From the NCBI GenBank assembly GCA_030765055.1, contig CM060947.1, positions 64,200,156-64,264,155 of the forward strand: 64,000 nt of DNA, read 5' to 3'. Positions 11,709 to 24,516 of the stretch are shown one piece after another (positions within the stretch are counted from its first letter, which is position 1; the number at the start of each line of letters is the position of its first letter). The translations under genes were made by a program, and so were the position numbers. This stretch comes from Mantis religiosa (Eukaryota > Arthropoda > Insecta > Mantodea > Mantidae). The notes beneath the pieces are model-generated. The model made no database searches. It saw nothing but the letters and a program-made list of their open reading frames with translations, and was not told where the DNA came from.

Positions 11709-14700
11709 CGGAACCACAAATACCATTTACTGCTACTTTATTTAAATTTCAAATATATTTTCTACCCATTCTTTATTAAAAATTTCCCCAACAAGCTTAT
11801 TAGTCAGCGTATTTCTTGTCGGCTTAGGAAGAAATATGTAGAAATGCTTTTTTTTTAAATATTTTCTAATGAATACATTTGGAATACCAGAATACAGAAT
11901 ACTCAAGGATAGTTAAACCTTTCAATAGACGGTCGCCATATGATGGCTTTGAAATTCCGTTTTCTGTGCAGCACCAAGTGAGAAATAGAGGGAGTGAGAG
12001 AAAGAAGGTGCTTTCCATCTGAGAAAAATTATAGGTTTAAAAATTAAAAAAAAAAAAAAAAAAAAAATGACAAGGAATGTCTGGAAAATTTTTAACTTAA
12101 GAAAAGGCGTTCGAGCGAATTACACTGCTTTTACATTATTTGCATTTTTGATATTTAATTTGTCTGAATATTACAAAGTTAACTACTTTCATAGGACTAA
12201 TCCAGTCTCAAGTGAGCTTCAGAGATTATTTCCAAAAATTTCAAGACTTACACTTCATTTGCTTTAAAATACATTAAACATACTGCAATTTAAACAAAAT
12301 CGTGTGTCATTTTTGATAAAATAAACCTTTTCTTGAAAATTTCACTACTTAAACTGATATTTTGTGGTAGATAAGTTCTTTTAAACCATTACTATCTCAT
12401 TCTAGAAAGACGTGAGCTTAAATTCCGTTTCCGAATAATGCTTTCGAGCATAAGCCTTTCACTAATGATATTTGATTTTAAATAATTTTTACTTATGGTG
12501 TCAACATTTTTATTCTGGTATTTTTTACCAAAACTTTGGGTGGAATTCGATACTTCCGCTACATACTGTAAGTACGTAGAGTAATTTGTAAAGTAAACTC
12601 TGGCTTTACATGTTCTTGAAGTTGAGGAATATTATTTTAAAATAATACATCATTTTTTAACCAGCTAAGAGTAACATTCCTCTGTTGTTTTATCCCGGAA
12701 GTTTCTCTTTACCAGTGTTTCCTCACACTAAAATTTACTTCACGAAAAACTTGTGGTGACATTAGTTTTGCATTTTAATTTTCCGCCCCTTTAACTTATC
12801 CTAATACGGTCATAGATCATCAGTCTACTTTCAGCGACATTTTCCATAATTATACTGAGAAAAATAATGTTTTCTGTTAGAACCGTCTATATATCCATTT
12901 ATTGATTCCTAATTTTGGAAAATTTGTTTCTCTTTAACTTTTCTCTGTGGAATTATAACAACTGTTTTCTACTCATGTCATTCTCGCTTCTTCGCAAGCG
13001 TCTTCTTTTATCACTGAAATATATCCGTATTTAAATAAAATGACCCTGTAAATTATTTTATTCTTTTAGTAATTTATGACATAAAATTACGATGTTTTTA
13101 TGCCTGCATGCCTTTTGGATGTAATAGGATTTTTCAATAGTGAAAGAATTATCAAAATAAATTTGATAATTTTTCATATTACTACATATACACACTAATA
13201 TGTTTTCTCTAGCTTTTAAATTAACACAAATAACAGTTAATTTTGCCAAAAATAAACACTACGGAAGTTTTGGGGAAATGTATGGAAATATTACAAACTC
13301 AAATAGCTAGTACAACCTGTGCTTATGTTTATTTAAAAGTGACAAGTAATTTCCTCATACTACTTTGAATAACAAAAATGCTTAAAAAGAGGTTTTCTAG
13401 ACAAATTAACGCTATAGCTATTTTAAACGTGCAAACTTAAGTTATTTAATCATTTTTCCTACTTTTCACCATCAATCTGCTTCAGCATGCAGAAATAAAG
13501 TATGTTTAACGTGTCGGTTTTTACGCAATGGTTATAGCACCTCGATTATCGTAACTGTTGAGTAATTCATGAATGGGAACTCTTCTGGTTTTTCCTTGAT
13601 ACCACAGAAATGAAGAAAAGATGTGTGGATTGTGGTAAACACACCGCGGGGAGCCTGGAAACAATAAAACAACGTCCAGAGTAAAGGTTTCCCCTTCTGA
13701 ATTTTCGTCATATGCTCCTGAGATTAGATCTGGCCGCAAGAGTGACTGCAGACCATCGTCAACACGTAAGTTGAGTCGTGGATATTCATGTGGTCTGTGA
13801 TGACTCCGAGATTACCCGCAGCCGAGCCTGTATTATTATGTCATCAGTCGATTACAATAATGATTTACTAATAAATAAACGTAGAAACTTATATACACTG
13901 AATGTGATACCTTAATTGCATAGAAAATGTTTTAATATTGAACCATTATTGCAGAATTACAACAGTTGTAAAGTACAAAAATGTGTTAATTTCGTATATC
14001 CATATAAAACGGAATGCTATCTATCACTGTCAGGAGAGATAGATGTCTAAAATAAATAAAATTATATCCTTTTTGTAAAACAACACTTACTGTTAAGCTT
14101 TGCATAAAAGCTTATCAAAGTTCGGATGCATGCATATAGGTTATGCAACGATACATTCACTATGTAAATTATATGCAAATCTGATACATACATTAATAAA
14201 TCAACTATTTTCATACTGGGATTATACCTGTTCACTACTAACTTACACACCTTTTTGTAGTAAATACTAATAATAAAATTTAGTAGCCTCATATTATCAT
14301 GTTCAACTGAAATATAATATATAATTACTAATAGTGTTCATTAATATCTATATTATTGAAAATAACGAATGAGTGTAGGAAAGAATGAACAAGTATTATG
14401 TTTACGTCTGTCAACGACGGCTCATTATGATTGGTCCAAAGTTTTCAGAGAAAATGATTCTTAAAACAAAATAGCTAGTTTTGAGGAGCATCAATTAAAA
14501 TTGGAGATGAAACAAACATTTAAAGCGCGCATTGCTTTTAAAATCATCCGCAAGTCATAGGATAGCAATTTTACCTCTTGTTTTACCTTCATGTGATTGA
14601 GATTTATGCTTATCGTCAAAGATGCAAATAACATCCAAACATGTTATCCCATAGTTCATTCTAATCAGATATAAATAATATTTTCTTTCACTTTTTGGCA

Positions 14701-14836
14701 CTTCAGTAGGGTACGTTCTCTTAAGAAAGCTCAAGTTTTGATGACCAATTTATAATTTTGATGAGTTGGTCAATACTAGGTAATTTTGACCCCTAATATT
14801 GATGAGAGAAAGCTATAATGGTTATTGATGTTACGC
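11709..14836. other. Unassigned AT-rich stretch
   Basis: Contains a 22-base A run at 12046-12067 that may be the tail of an unrecognised retroposon. A less AT-rich patch at about 13510-13840 has no match in the window. No coding domain recognised. Confidence 0.4.
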
Positions 14837-14862
14837 ACACACACACGCGCGCGCGCGCGCGA
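14837..14862. repeat. Compound (AC)n(GC)n microsatellite
   Basis: An AC run passing directly into a run of about nine GC units, which is potential Z-DNA sequence. Confidence 0.9.
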
Positions 14863-16771
14863 TAAATGCAATTGATATATATTTCCATAATTTGAATTCT
14901 AATTCCATTATAATTAATTGCTATACTATATTAAGATACTTTGTGTTGAATACGTGTTCTATCAAAAAAGAAGGTAACCTTTATTAAACTCTGCAGTGTG
15001 GTGTCATACTAGATATATGTACACTACACAGGATGCAGCTAATAAGTTCACTTTAAAAATAACATAAATAGAACAAAAGCAGTTAAGATTAACTCAAAAC
15101 TACATTTCCCTAAACACTTGTACATAATACTTTAAAACTTCTGGAGGTCCTGTGCAGTAAAATCTTAACTAAAGTAGCATAATAAATAAAGTAATAATAT
15201 GTTTTCACTATGTTAAATTTTCAAATACTGAATATCTTCATTTGAAATTATACAGTAATTCATCAATTCCATTTATAGCATAAAGGGAAGAAAAAAGTTT
15301 GATTCGCATTTTCTTCTGTTTTTTTACTAATTCATTTACATACTGTTTCACACAAACTTATTCTTCTACCTAGTTAATGTTAATGAAAATAGACATATGC
15401 AGCAATGATTTTTACATATTTCCCAGTAGGTACAAGGGTAATATGAGAATCAGTAGCATTAACTAATAACCAAAGATTCTGAGAGCTGATCTTAGGAAGG
15501 AAAATAGTCAAAAGGAAAATAAAACGAAAAAACCAAAGAATATATCAGAAATTATGCACCCCACAAAATTATTTGAATGAACTGTCTGCTATAAAAAGGT
15601 TTATATTGCATAGCAGTAAGATCTTGTCTATTTCTTACGGAATATTACTTACAAAAAAGTCATTCTGAATAAAGAGATGATATTTTCAGACCATTCTAGG
15701 AATACATTTCATTTGCTATAAATTGTTTTAAACGTAATGTAATTTAATAAAAGAGATACAGTCAGCTTTGAGAAAATTAAATTATTCAAATATCGTGTTC
15801 GAAAAGAGTAGTTTGTGATAGGACAATTTTTTAAAAATCCTGTTATCACACTTTGGAAGATTTTAAGCGACTTTCAATTTTTTGCTTACTAATGGCGTTC
15901 ACAGATACAAAAACAAACACAGACTTTTGTAAAAAATATTTTGGATATCTTGAAGTTCTGTCAAAACATGCATTTCCAATGAAAATCCGGTTTATTGAAT
16001 TTTTGGATGAAAAGCAATATTTTCTTAACTTACCATAACAGGATGGTAGCTGCAACAAAAGGGTTAATTTTGGATTTAGAAGCCTCAAAATATGTACGTC
16101 AGGTATAATCTTTAATTAAAATTTTTGCTTGGAAACCTTATCTAATTTAAGTAGGTGGTATGGGGGGGGGTAAAAGTTGTATTATTACTTCACATGTTTC
16201 GTGTAAATATAGTTTAAATCATGTTTAGCAATAATTTATGGTGACTAAAATGTATCGTGAATAGAGAAGCCATTTAAGAGAAAAAATTGTGAAACAGTAA
16301 ATTGCAGAGGAAGTTGCATGGGAGTAGCATATTTTCATTAAAAAGGAACTAAAACAAATGAATAAGAAGACACACAAAGAGGTTATTGTTTATTGCAGAT
16401 GTACAGATATTTCCTAGTTGAGATGTAGCTCCAGATAAGCAAGCGTGCATTCCTCGCTTCCCTTAAGCAGAGCTTTAGTAACTGGTACTTTTAAACAGTA
16501 TTAATGGCTAGTTGCGCAACCTATAGTGGTTGAACCCGTTTATAATGGTCGTTTATCTCCTCTCCTGGGATTTCTATCTTCCACGTACAATACTGGTGTT
16601 TGCCGTGGTGATTTGTGTTTAAACGGCTTCCAATTATTTTCAGAGCGTTCTTTTTGTTGAGTAATCATATGAATATAAATTTTCTCTCGCTCGCAAAATG
16701 TGAACTAGAAATAAACGTAACCTGAACCCACCATTGAGGTTAGCTTGTGGAAGGTTAGTATAATACGCCCT

Positions 16772-16772
<1 letters not shown>
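14863..16772. other. Unassigned AT-rich stretch
   Basis: Contains a short G10 run near 16162. Frames are short and unrecognised. Confidence 0.4.

Positions 16773-16807
<35 letters not shown>
16773..16807. repeat. Poly-T tract
   Basis: About 35 consecutive T. It could be the tail of a minus-strand retroposon, but no body was recognised downstream of it. Confidence 0.95.
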
Positions 16808-16810
<3 letters not shown>

Positions 16811-17084
16811 CGAACAGTTTACGTGCTCAATAAATGAGTTGAGTAATCCGTTTTACATTATTACATATTATCTTTAATAATTCTGCATTTAGCCTAAAAA
16901 TAGGCTATCTAATATTTGTTCTTTTCACGTCAATAGGATGGAGGGCGAGCTAACAGCAAAACTGCTCAAAACAGCTTCTGTGGCTTTGGCATCTCGACTT
17001 AAACGAAAGGAAAAAAAACGGAAGGCGTGCAAAATACCACTTGCTTTTTACTTGACACTCCAGTTTATTGAACTAAAAATAACA

Positions 17085-17245
17085 AACAATAAATAAATCA
17101 ATCATATAAAATAAATTAATATAATAAATAAATAATAATTAATAATAATAGTTCATAATAATATATAATATTAATAATAATAGTTCATAATAATATATAA
17201 TATTAATAATAAATATTTAATAATAAATTAATATTAATAGATATT
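17085..17245. repeat. AT-rich tandem patch with 32-bp unit
   Basis: Dominated by TAATAA/AATATT steps. The segment starting 'gttcataataatatataata' occurs at 17151 and again at 17183, giving a 32-bp period for two units inside broader low-complexity sequence. Confidence 0.8.
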
Positions 17246-17859
17246 AATTAAAATAAGACAATCATATAAAACTAAACATAAAATTTTGCAATTCATATAA
17301 TTGTGTACATAAAACGTAACACATGTCAAATATTTTATTTGACATTCAAAACCTTCACTTAAAAGAATATTCAGGCTAACTCGTTCGTCACATGCTAAGT
17401 ACTTTATTACCTCATTTTGGGCATGTCCTTCATGGCCAATAAAATAAAGACTACGGAATGTTATCGATAACAAAGTACAGGCAAACCACATATTTTCAAA
17501 GTGTAACTGATTTTGGTGTTTTAACCAGACTGAAGTCGATTGACGTTAAGAATTAAGTCGCAAATTTGACAGGGGAAAGATTAGAATGAGGATTACTATG
17601 GAAACAGGGCCAAATTCCTAACTAAAAGTGGGGGAACTCACCTTAAGCATTTCCGGATGCTGGAGAACCAATCAGAATCCTGCACTTGTAGATTCACCTT
17701 CTTACTTTGGTTGTCCTCAGCATGCCTATGACCTTTTATCCATTCTTTTATGTAATTCTCTGGGTACCTCACATGTACTGGAGGTCCGTTAATAGTAAAA
17801 AATAAGAGATGAGATATGACATACAGAAAGAGTTGACACAACTGGGTTTGCTGTGTAGT

Positions 17860-18480
17860 GCTTCGCCCATGTCCTGTCCAATTTCAATTTACAAACTCAG
17901 AAGCTTCGAAAAATCTGAATACGGTTTGTTATATTTCGCTACAAAATATGCAGTGCGACACGCTTTCCTCGTACTGTCAAAATATGCTTCTGCTGTTTAA
18001 CCACAAGGTTTTATAGAACATTTTCTTGTCTTTATTTCTCTTGTATGCATACTGCTACATGAGCTTCAGAATTCTTATGTTTGTGGATATGTTTTCTTAG
18101 AGCTGTTAGTTGGGAACCTTTAGTTCCTCCACTTGGTCCCACAAGAACTCCACTCCATTCCTTAGAAATACACCCTTCCTGATATTTGTTTACTTTTAAA
18201 TCTGACACGTTTATACAAACTGAGCACCCCAATTTGCCTATATTGAACACTAACCACTCATACTTTGTCTGAATTCGCTCCACGCACTGTCACTCCAACA
18301 TACAGGATAATCGGGCGAGTTTCCGGACTCCAAATGACTAAAAATTATTTCACTGGTTTGAATTTGGTGGTCAGTTTTATTGATTTTACAAGCACTTGGA
18401 GAACATTCAAATACAGAGGAGAATGCGAATTTAGGTTTAGTACCTATAAAATAATCGAATATAGTACGTTTCATAATTTA
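17860..18480 (-). pseudogene. hAT-like / ZNF862-KIAA1586-type transposase N-terminus
   Basis: Minus-strand translation gives three consecutive blocks. 18250-18474 is an acidic leader ending CWSDSAWSEFRQ. After a one-base frameshift near 18283, 18032-18283 reads KYEWLVFNIGKLGCSVC, then a SKEWSGVLV block and QLTALRKHIHKHKNSEAH, a CxxC...HxxxxxH TTF/BED-like zinc finger. About 17865-17985 reads CRTAYFVAKYNKPYSDF and, past a stop, IGQDMGEALHS. This order matches the start of hAT-derived ZNF862/KIAA1586-like proteins as I know them. The catalytic dimer region is absent. An immobile relic; assignment to hAT is from memory. Confidence 0.65.
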
Positions 18481-19054
18481 AAAAAAAGCTACAGCACAAA
18501 TAATATTCTATATTTAAACAATAGTTTATAGCACATTATAGAAACTTGTCATATTCCAAATTGAAACAACACAGAACTACTCTCCGGATCTAACCCTAGA
18601 CTGACAAGTGAATTCCAGGGTCTCTAAAATCTCAAATATTGGCCGTAGTAACTTTACACGACGCAAGAGGAGTAGGTTCAAATTACAGTAACTTCGACAC
18701 GTAGCACGCCTTACTCGCCTCGTGTATATATATTGCCATGTTTGTCAAGTCCTAACCCCAAGCATGAATGTAGAAAACTTTCACTGAACTGGTCACTCAG
18801 AGTCAGCCCTGCTGCAAATAGTATGTGGCTCCAAGTTTAATGTCGTATCTTGAAATTACGATGTATTTTGTAAAATGTATTAAAATTAATTTCGACTTGC
18901 TACTATTGTAATTTGTTACTGAAAATCAAGCAGTATTTTGAATGTTATAATTAAGAAAGGTAATGAATTAAAAAAAGTATAAATAATATTAGTGAGGGGA
19001 CTGTGTCCCCCTCAGAAATATAGTGGGGGGGGGGGGGACTGCGTACATCCGTGT
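18481..19054. other. Unassigned stretch
   Basis: Only a G13 run near 19024-19037 is notable. No gene recognised. Confidence 0.4.
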
Positions 19055-19545
19055 TCCCCATGCACTACGGTCTTCTATGGAAGGGATTCAGCACCGATAA
19101 CTGTGGTTTCTAAACCCCAATTTGGACATCCCCGGGAGGAAGTATGATGCGCCAGGAGGCAGAAGTTGGCCGACGCACGACAGTGCAGAAGCAGGGTCTC
19201 GAAACTCCCCCGGCAGGAGAGCGTAACAAGTGTGCAACTCTCCGTGGCCCACAAGCGGCCCAACAGCTCAGTCCAGAGACCAGAAACCGACCTATCGAAG
19301 GAGGAAGTGTTTATTGGGAGCCATCCTGCCATGCAGCTCCAGAAACCCGCTGAAAGAAACCATCAGACGACAGAAGACATGAAATGTTAATGAAAATGAA
19401 ATGAAGAGGTAGGAAATTCAGGGGATGTAATTATCCTATCCAGCATTCGCCTGAGAAATCCCCGAAAAAATCCCATGGTTCACGTAGGTCAACTAAGACA
19501 AAACCGCCTAGGTCATACCTCTCGGTCGACAAGGGATATGTAACA
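19055..19545 (-). repeat. Family F copy
   Basis: Shares order with 55600-56275: a 'ccccgggaggaagtatgatg' block, 'ggaggcagaagttggccgac', an 'aatgaaaatgaaatgaagag' block, 'ggggatgtaattatcc', 'cagcattcgcctgag' and 'aaccgcctaggtcat'. The tRNA-like end seen at 56200-56275 is partly deleted here. Open frames in it are an incidental effect of its lower AT content. Confidence 0.7.
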
Positions 19546-19559
19546 TTTTAAAGATAGTG

Positions 19560-19963
19560 CACAGCTTCCAAGAGCGGTTTGGGATAATATTTGTACCTAA
19601 CTTCTTCTTCTTCCCTATAGTACCACAATCGTGGTCTTCGGGAATTCTTGTTCCTCTATCCCTTCAAGGTGTGCCTGAGGAACCAAGGCTCTGGATCTTT
19701 GATAGAGAACCAGGGTGGCTGATCAGCCCAATGCCTGGTGTAAGGGCGAAGGAAGTGGATGATTGCATGTGGGCGAGTTGCACGATAGGCAGTTTGATCG
19801 ATCAATTGATGGAATGCTGGCCGGTGAAACCGGAGGTCCCGTAGAAAACCCGCCCCAGCACCATGTTATCCTATTCAAATCTCACTTTGTGGTCGCCTGG
19901 GAACGAACCCGGGTCGCCTTGGTGAGAGCCAATCGGTCAACCACTCAGTCATGACGCGGCCGT
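19560..19963 (-). mobile_element. SINE-E candidate with tRNA-like head
   Basis: On the minus strand the head at about 19890-19963 has a B-box-like GGTTCGTTCCCAGGCG and an A-box-like region with 'gactgagtggttgaccgatt', like a tRNA 5' half. The body toward 19560 has no second copy in this window, so its extent is uncertain. Confidence 0.5.
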
Positions 19964-20474
19964 AAGTAACTTAAAATGCAAATGTAATCTGGCACACGTA
20001 TACTGATTTACCCGAAAAAAGACTAAAATATATGAAAATAAAACCACCATAAAAGAATCGAGGATACATTTTGCAATTAGACTGACTTCACAACAAAGCT
20101 CTTCAGCGCAGTAAAGAGGAATTAGTTGTCACGTGATTTACTATACGCGGGGAAAATATTCTGATATCTCTCATTGGCCAAAGTCAGCCATAAATGGACA
20201 ACTCAAGCAGCTCGTTCAATTGTCAGCTATTATACATACAAAGCTGCGGTGTCAATGCTACGGGTGGATCAAGTGTCTTTAAAAATTCATACCTGTGACC
20301 GCCATTTAATTTTCCGGATACGTGACATCAGCGATATGCCACAGCTCAGCGGTAGGTGTAAGAAATGTTGAGCGGAAAATTCGAGTCCTCTTTTTGGAGC
20401 TCATTCATTTTTAATTTCGTTTTATACCTATAAAATCTGAAGTTTTTTATTTTTAAATGATCAGAATGATAAAT
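19964..20474. other. Unassigned stretch
   Basis: No match within the window and no recognised domain. Confidence 0.4.
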
Positions 20475-21240
20475 ACGACCTGAAGCTTTCCGGGCGACAA
20501 GTACGCTCACTTTCTTCTCGGGCAGCCAGTCAGGTGAAAAGATGATTAGATATGGACGTTTCGGGAGTGTACATCTCTCCCATCATCAGGATATTTATAA
20601 AAAGTTATAACCACAAAAGAAACACTGGATATAACGCAACTATAAACAAAGACAAAACACTATCAAAATTGGCATTACTGAACAAATGACTGTTTTCAGT
20701 ACATTAAATGCCAGGTCAGGAGATGGCGTCAGTATGGCAAATTGCGTCAAAGAAACTTAACTACTTAATTTAATTATCAAGCTGTATTGATCTCTGATTC
20801 TTAAATCGACGGATTTACAATTTTAAGGCTGGTTTCCAACAGGAGCTCAACTGACATCTAGCATCACGATTAAGCGTGCTCCTTTCAGAAGAAATGGCCA
20901 AAGCCTCCTTAATTCTCCACTCCCAGTAACTGTTGCATTTTGCCAAGATGATCGTCTCCCGAAAATTGGCTCTAAGGTCGTTATCAAAACAATGCTGTGC
21001 CAGCCCACACTTCTCAGGTTGCATTAAACGAATGCTCCGTTCATGGTCGATTATTCTAGTAGCGATGGTCCTTCCGGTTTGTCCTATACACGGTGTCCCA
21101 CATTCACAGGGAATGTGGTACACTTCCGGAACTTCAAAGTCCAGTTTGTCTTTCACTGGTCTCAACAGCTGTTTAATCTTCGGAGGTGGCTTGTGGATGG
21201 TCCTGATGTTGTATTTGGTGAGAATTAAACTTAAAAGGAA
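20475..21240 (-). mobile_element. Penelope-like retroelement, 3' part
   Basis: The minus strand carries the C-terminal GIY-YIG region of a Penelope-like element followed by a 3' terminal region. The latter ('gacgtttcgggagtgtacat', 'ctctcccatcat', 'gttataaccacaaaagaa') recurs twice, in opposite orientations, at 37868-38160. The element is 5' truncated near 21235, where recognisable protein similarity stops, and the reverse transcriptase is missing. Confidence 0.8.
20815..21235 (-). pseudogene. Penelope GIY-YIG endonuclease domain
   Basis: Residues read from the minus strand include KYNIRTIHKPPPKIKQLL, then VYHIPCECGTPCIGQTGRT, then RIIDHERSIRL and LAQHCFDNDLRANF, and end near WEWRIKEALAIS. 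This is the linker plus GIY-YIG nuclease of Penelope-like elements, which nicks target DNA for reverse transcription. The expected YIG reads CIG here, so a signature tyrosine is lost, although this frame is open throughout the domain. The N-terminal part of the same open frame (upstream of about 21235) is hydrophobic and unrelated. Confidence 0.82.
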
Positions 21241-21540
21241 ATATGTAAATAAAATGAAAGCGAACCTCCTAGCAAAGTGAATGTAATAAAGTGTTGTAAA
21301 GGTAATTTTTAGAAGAATGAGTCGATAAAGCCTGTGAAGGAACACAGCTTTGTAGAGCTACCTTACATAAAGAAAGAAAATTATAGCAATGTATAAACTC
21401 TTAGGTTAAAACGAGTTCACACTTCCAAAATTATTTATATTTCTGTCCCAGATGCCTGAAATGAAACAAGGAGATCAATTAATTGCTTAACATCAGCCGG
21501 CTACACTTACCTGGCTCTTCCGCTCCACTTGTGGTTTTTC

Positions 21541-21759
21541 TTTACGTCCTCCAACTTTAAATCATATCGGAGGATGAATGAAATGGTACTCAACTGAGCC
21601 AAGGGTCCACAGAGCTTACAGTTATCCGACATTCGTCTTTCGAGACAAGGGAAACCCACGGGAAAACACTTATTAAAATAACTCACTCTAACCGATATTC
21701 GAACTTGGGACCTCTTGAACGTGTGGCAGACACGCTACCATCTATGCTACCGAGGCACT
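21541..21759 (-). mobile_element. SINE-A copy
   Basis: Minus-strand SINE-A. The tail 'tacgtcctccaac' is at the left and the B-box complement 'tattcgaacttgggacctc' and head 'gctaccgaggc' at the right. It is more diverged than the copy at 61136. Confidence 0.9.
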
Positions 21760-22013
21760 GCTATTTGTCTTAGTTCGTACAATCCTGAGCCTTAACTGAC
21801 ACTGGTCATTTGTTATAGTGAGAGTACTAGAGACTACAGTTTGGCCGGCCGTTCTCCGGCTCTGACATTTCTCGATGGGGGGAAACACACTGTTGCCAGT
21901 TCTTTAGCAGGAATTTCAAGGAGAGGAACATGCCTACATTAAAAATTTCACGAATTTGCATATTTCACGAACCAGTAGCCATATTTTTATAAAACGATAA
22001 TAATGAATCGCCC

Positions 22014-22279
22014 ACGCACAAAATAGCAAAGAAACTTCACCAGCGCAAGCCACGTGGTTCAAACAAAATTAAACTGACGACAGAGTATTGGATTCGGTAG
22101 CAACACCTAGCAGCGCCAATGCTGATTGGTGTTAGGAAACAATTTTAACTTCCTGGCCGGGAGTAGAAATTCCCAGTACTACCAACAGAAGCAGTAAGTG
22201 CGCGTAAAATGTGAAAGAAATATTCAAATAGAGTAGTGCTGTAATGAATCTCTTGGATGCTAATGAAATTTCAAGTTGG
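22014..22279. repeat. 266-bp tandem duplication, copy 1
   Basis: By eye identical, base for base, to 22280-22545. The unit contains 'gctgattggtgttagg', 'cttcctggccgggagtag' and a 'cagtaagtgcgcg' splice-donor-like string, but codes for nothing recognisable. The neighbouring sequence on both sides is single-copy. Confidence 0.97.
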
Positions 22280-22545
22280 ACGCACAAAATAGCAAAGAAA
22301 CTTCACCAGCGCAAGCCACGTGGTTCAAACAAAATTAAACTGACGACAGAGTATTGGATTCGGTAGCAACACCTAGCAGCGCCAATGCTGATTGGTGTTA
22401 GGAAACAATTTTAACTTCCTGGCCGGGAGTAGAAATTCCCAGTACTACCAACAGAAGCAGTAAGTGCGCGTAAAATGTGAAAGAAATATTCAAATAGAGT
22501 AGTGCTGTAATGAATCTCTTGGATGCTAATGAAATTTCAAGTTGG
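22280..22545. repeat. 266-bp tandem duplication, copy 2
   Basis: The second, directly adjacent copy. No difference from copy 1 was found, so the event is very recent or is an assembly artefact. Confidence 0.97.
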
Positions 22546-23934
22546 ATTTCACTGATTTAAAGCTAATATAGTCCTTTACTTTCAATTGCTCATTACTGTA
22601 TGTTGGTGCATACAGTACCCTCTCCGCCTCCTACAAGAGCAAAACACAGCATCGTAGATGCAGCGTCCGTACTGTAGATGGACTCATACATGGACTAGTG
22701 TGAATAATCGTTGCAATGTTTGCCTTCCAGACACTTGGGTGAACTGTTTTCCTTCGCTTTCCTTCCACCGTTCCCTCAAGCCTGTTCTTTATTCGCAGGC
22801 TAATGCGTTTGTGCAGACTAGAATTAAACCAATGAAAAATACTTTTTCAGAGACTACGGATAAACCAGAAGCATCAAAATGTTTCATTGCTCTGGACTGG
22901 ACAAAACCTACATAAGATATGGGGTAAGGAAGAAGGAAGTTAAAGAAGCGATATAAGAGCAAGGCTGGTGGAAGAAACGTTCAAAGAAAGGTGAAGCACC
23001 TCTAGTAGATACTGTCCTTGTATTATTTGCTATTATGATAGCGTTAAACGTTAAAGTGACCAAGAGAAGGAAGATTAGAAGGCAGAATGACCTGGGAGAG
23101 CCAAGTCCGTTGTGCGTATCTCTATCGACACGCTAGGTACACCGTAAAACTCGCTACAACTCTATTTCGTGTCATAAAAAGCGATAGCAGGCCGTCCGTG
23201 CTTGTTATCAGCACGTGCGTGCAATCGCACCACTACTGCCACTCCGGAAACAGCTACTGTGGATTCCATGTGATTACTGTACTGCCCTACCTTCTTAAAC
23301 TGATAGTCCTAATTCTGGAACTACCCTTACAATATCTTGGCTCTTCTTTCTTTCAACGTTTTCAAATTTACAACACAATCACTTTCACACAAACGTACCT
23401 ACATTGTTTAAAGCGGAGGGTATCACGATCTTACAGCTGCCATCAAAGAGATCTGTTTAGTATTGGCAAATATTACACGTACATTTTTAACTTTCTTCGC
23501 TGTTTATCTAGCACTGGATTTCAAAAATTAATACATAAATTTTACTGGAAATACACGTTCAAAGTCCCTTGTGTATACGTGTGTATATGTGAATATGTGA
23601 ACAGTATAACTGAAACATGAAAAGTTGATAAAAAGCAAACCTTTTAAAATGTAACAAAGATTTTCAAGACGATATCACCTGCCTTAAACTTTTTCTATGC
23701 GTATTATTGCATAAAAATTATCATAATTATTTTTAATAAATATCGTACGTTTAATAGGTTCTAATGATTAATGCAATTTATATCTTGAGTTTCTAAGAAG
23801 TTTCTGTGGCGCTCCTCATTCTGAATGACTTTTGCATAAATGGCAAATCGTACGTAAGAGAAAAATATAACTACATAGAAAATGTAGCGCTTGTTAAGCA
23901 CACAATTATATACTACTTTCTGGATAAATGGAAT
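22546..23934. other. Unassigned stretch with one long open frame
   Basis: A 177-codon plus frame (23087-23620) is the longest open frame in the window. It is rich in C, Y, H and S, has no recognised domain and no repeat partner. I treat it as chance, but it is worth a transcript check. Confidence 0.35.
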
Positions 23935-23985
23935 TGATTGTTTATTTACTCACACTAGCCGTACGTCGGTCGTTCCCTAATTTCA
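23935..23985 (-). mobile_element. SINE-B tail fragment
   Basis: 'tttatttactcacactagcc' followed by 'gtacg' matches the 3' tail of the SINE-B copy at 24298-24440. No head is present. Confidence 0.5.
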
Positions 23986-24297
23986 ACATGGTCAGTCGGG
24001 GGTATATAGAAGGCGTCTATAACCCTTAAGCTGATTTTATTCATATGCGTATGTATTTGGTTATTTTCAACAAGGTTAGCCAATGTGTTTATTTTTTATT
24101 TTTTTATAGTATAACTTGATTTTTGATTCTAATATTACTAATGGTACATTGGCATTGAAATTAGCAAACAATGTGGTATCATTAAGCAAAATAATACATA
24201 ACATATAGTGTATAAACAATTTTACCATTACAAAATAGCGCACATATGACCTTCCCTTTTCTTTCTTTTCTTCTACTTTACACTTCTTTTCTGGAAA

Positions 24298-24440
24298 TTA
24301 GTTGTTCTTTCACACTAGCCGTCTGTAGGCCCAAGTATGGAAAGATAGATTCATACTGAAAACTTCAAAGTTGCTGGGATTTGAACCGCAGATCTTCCAG
24401 CCTCCATCCGATCACTCTTAACCATTGAACTACCATGGCC
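24298..24440 (-). mobile_element. SINE-B copy
   Basis: On the minus strand: tRNA-like head 'ggccatggtagttcaatgg', a B-box-like 'ggttcaaatcccagc', then a body with 'tatctttccatacttgggcc' and tail 'acggctagtgtgaaag'. It lies just upstream of the nested SINE stack. Confidence 0.8.
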
Positions 24441-24500
24441 AACATTCCAACTGACTCGGGTTTTATCCACCATTACTAGTTCTCATAAACATATAAGACC

Positions 24501-24516
24501 ACTACTTCAATGGTAA
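24501..24516. repeat. Outer TSD, left
   Basis: 'actacttcaatggtaa' pairs with 'actacctcaatggtga' at 24939-24954, 14 of 16 identical. Together they bound the whole nested SINE-A block. Confidence 0.75.

Noticed and set aside
18250..18531. 88-codon plus frame
   Set aside because: Antisense shadow of the hAT-like pseudogene.
22243..22545. Short coding exon starting at the ATG near 22243 with a donor-like 'cagtaagt'
   Set aside because: The frame closes after 41 codons and changes at the duplication boundary; no homolog recognised.
23087..23620. 177-codon open frame as a gene
   Set aside because: No recognised domain, no splice or repeat context, odd C/Y/H-rich composition; probably chance.
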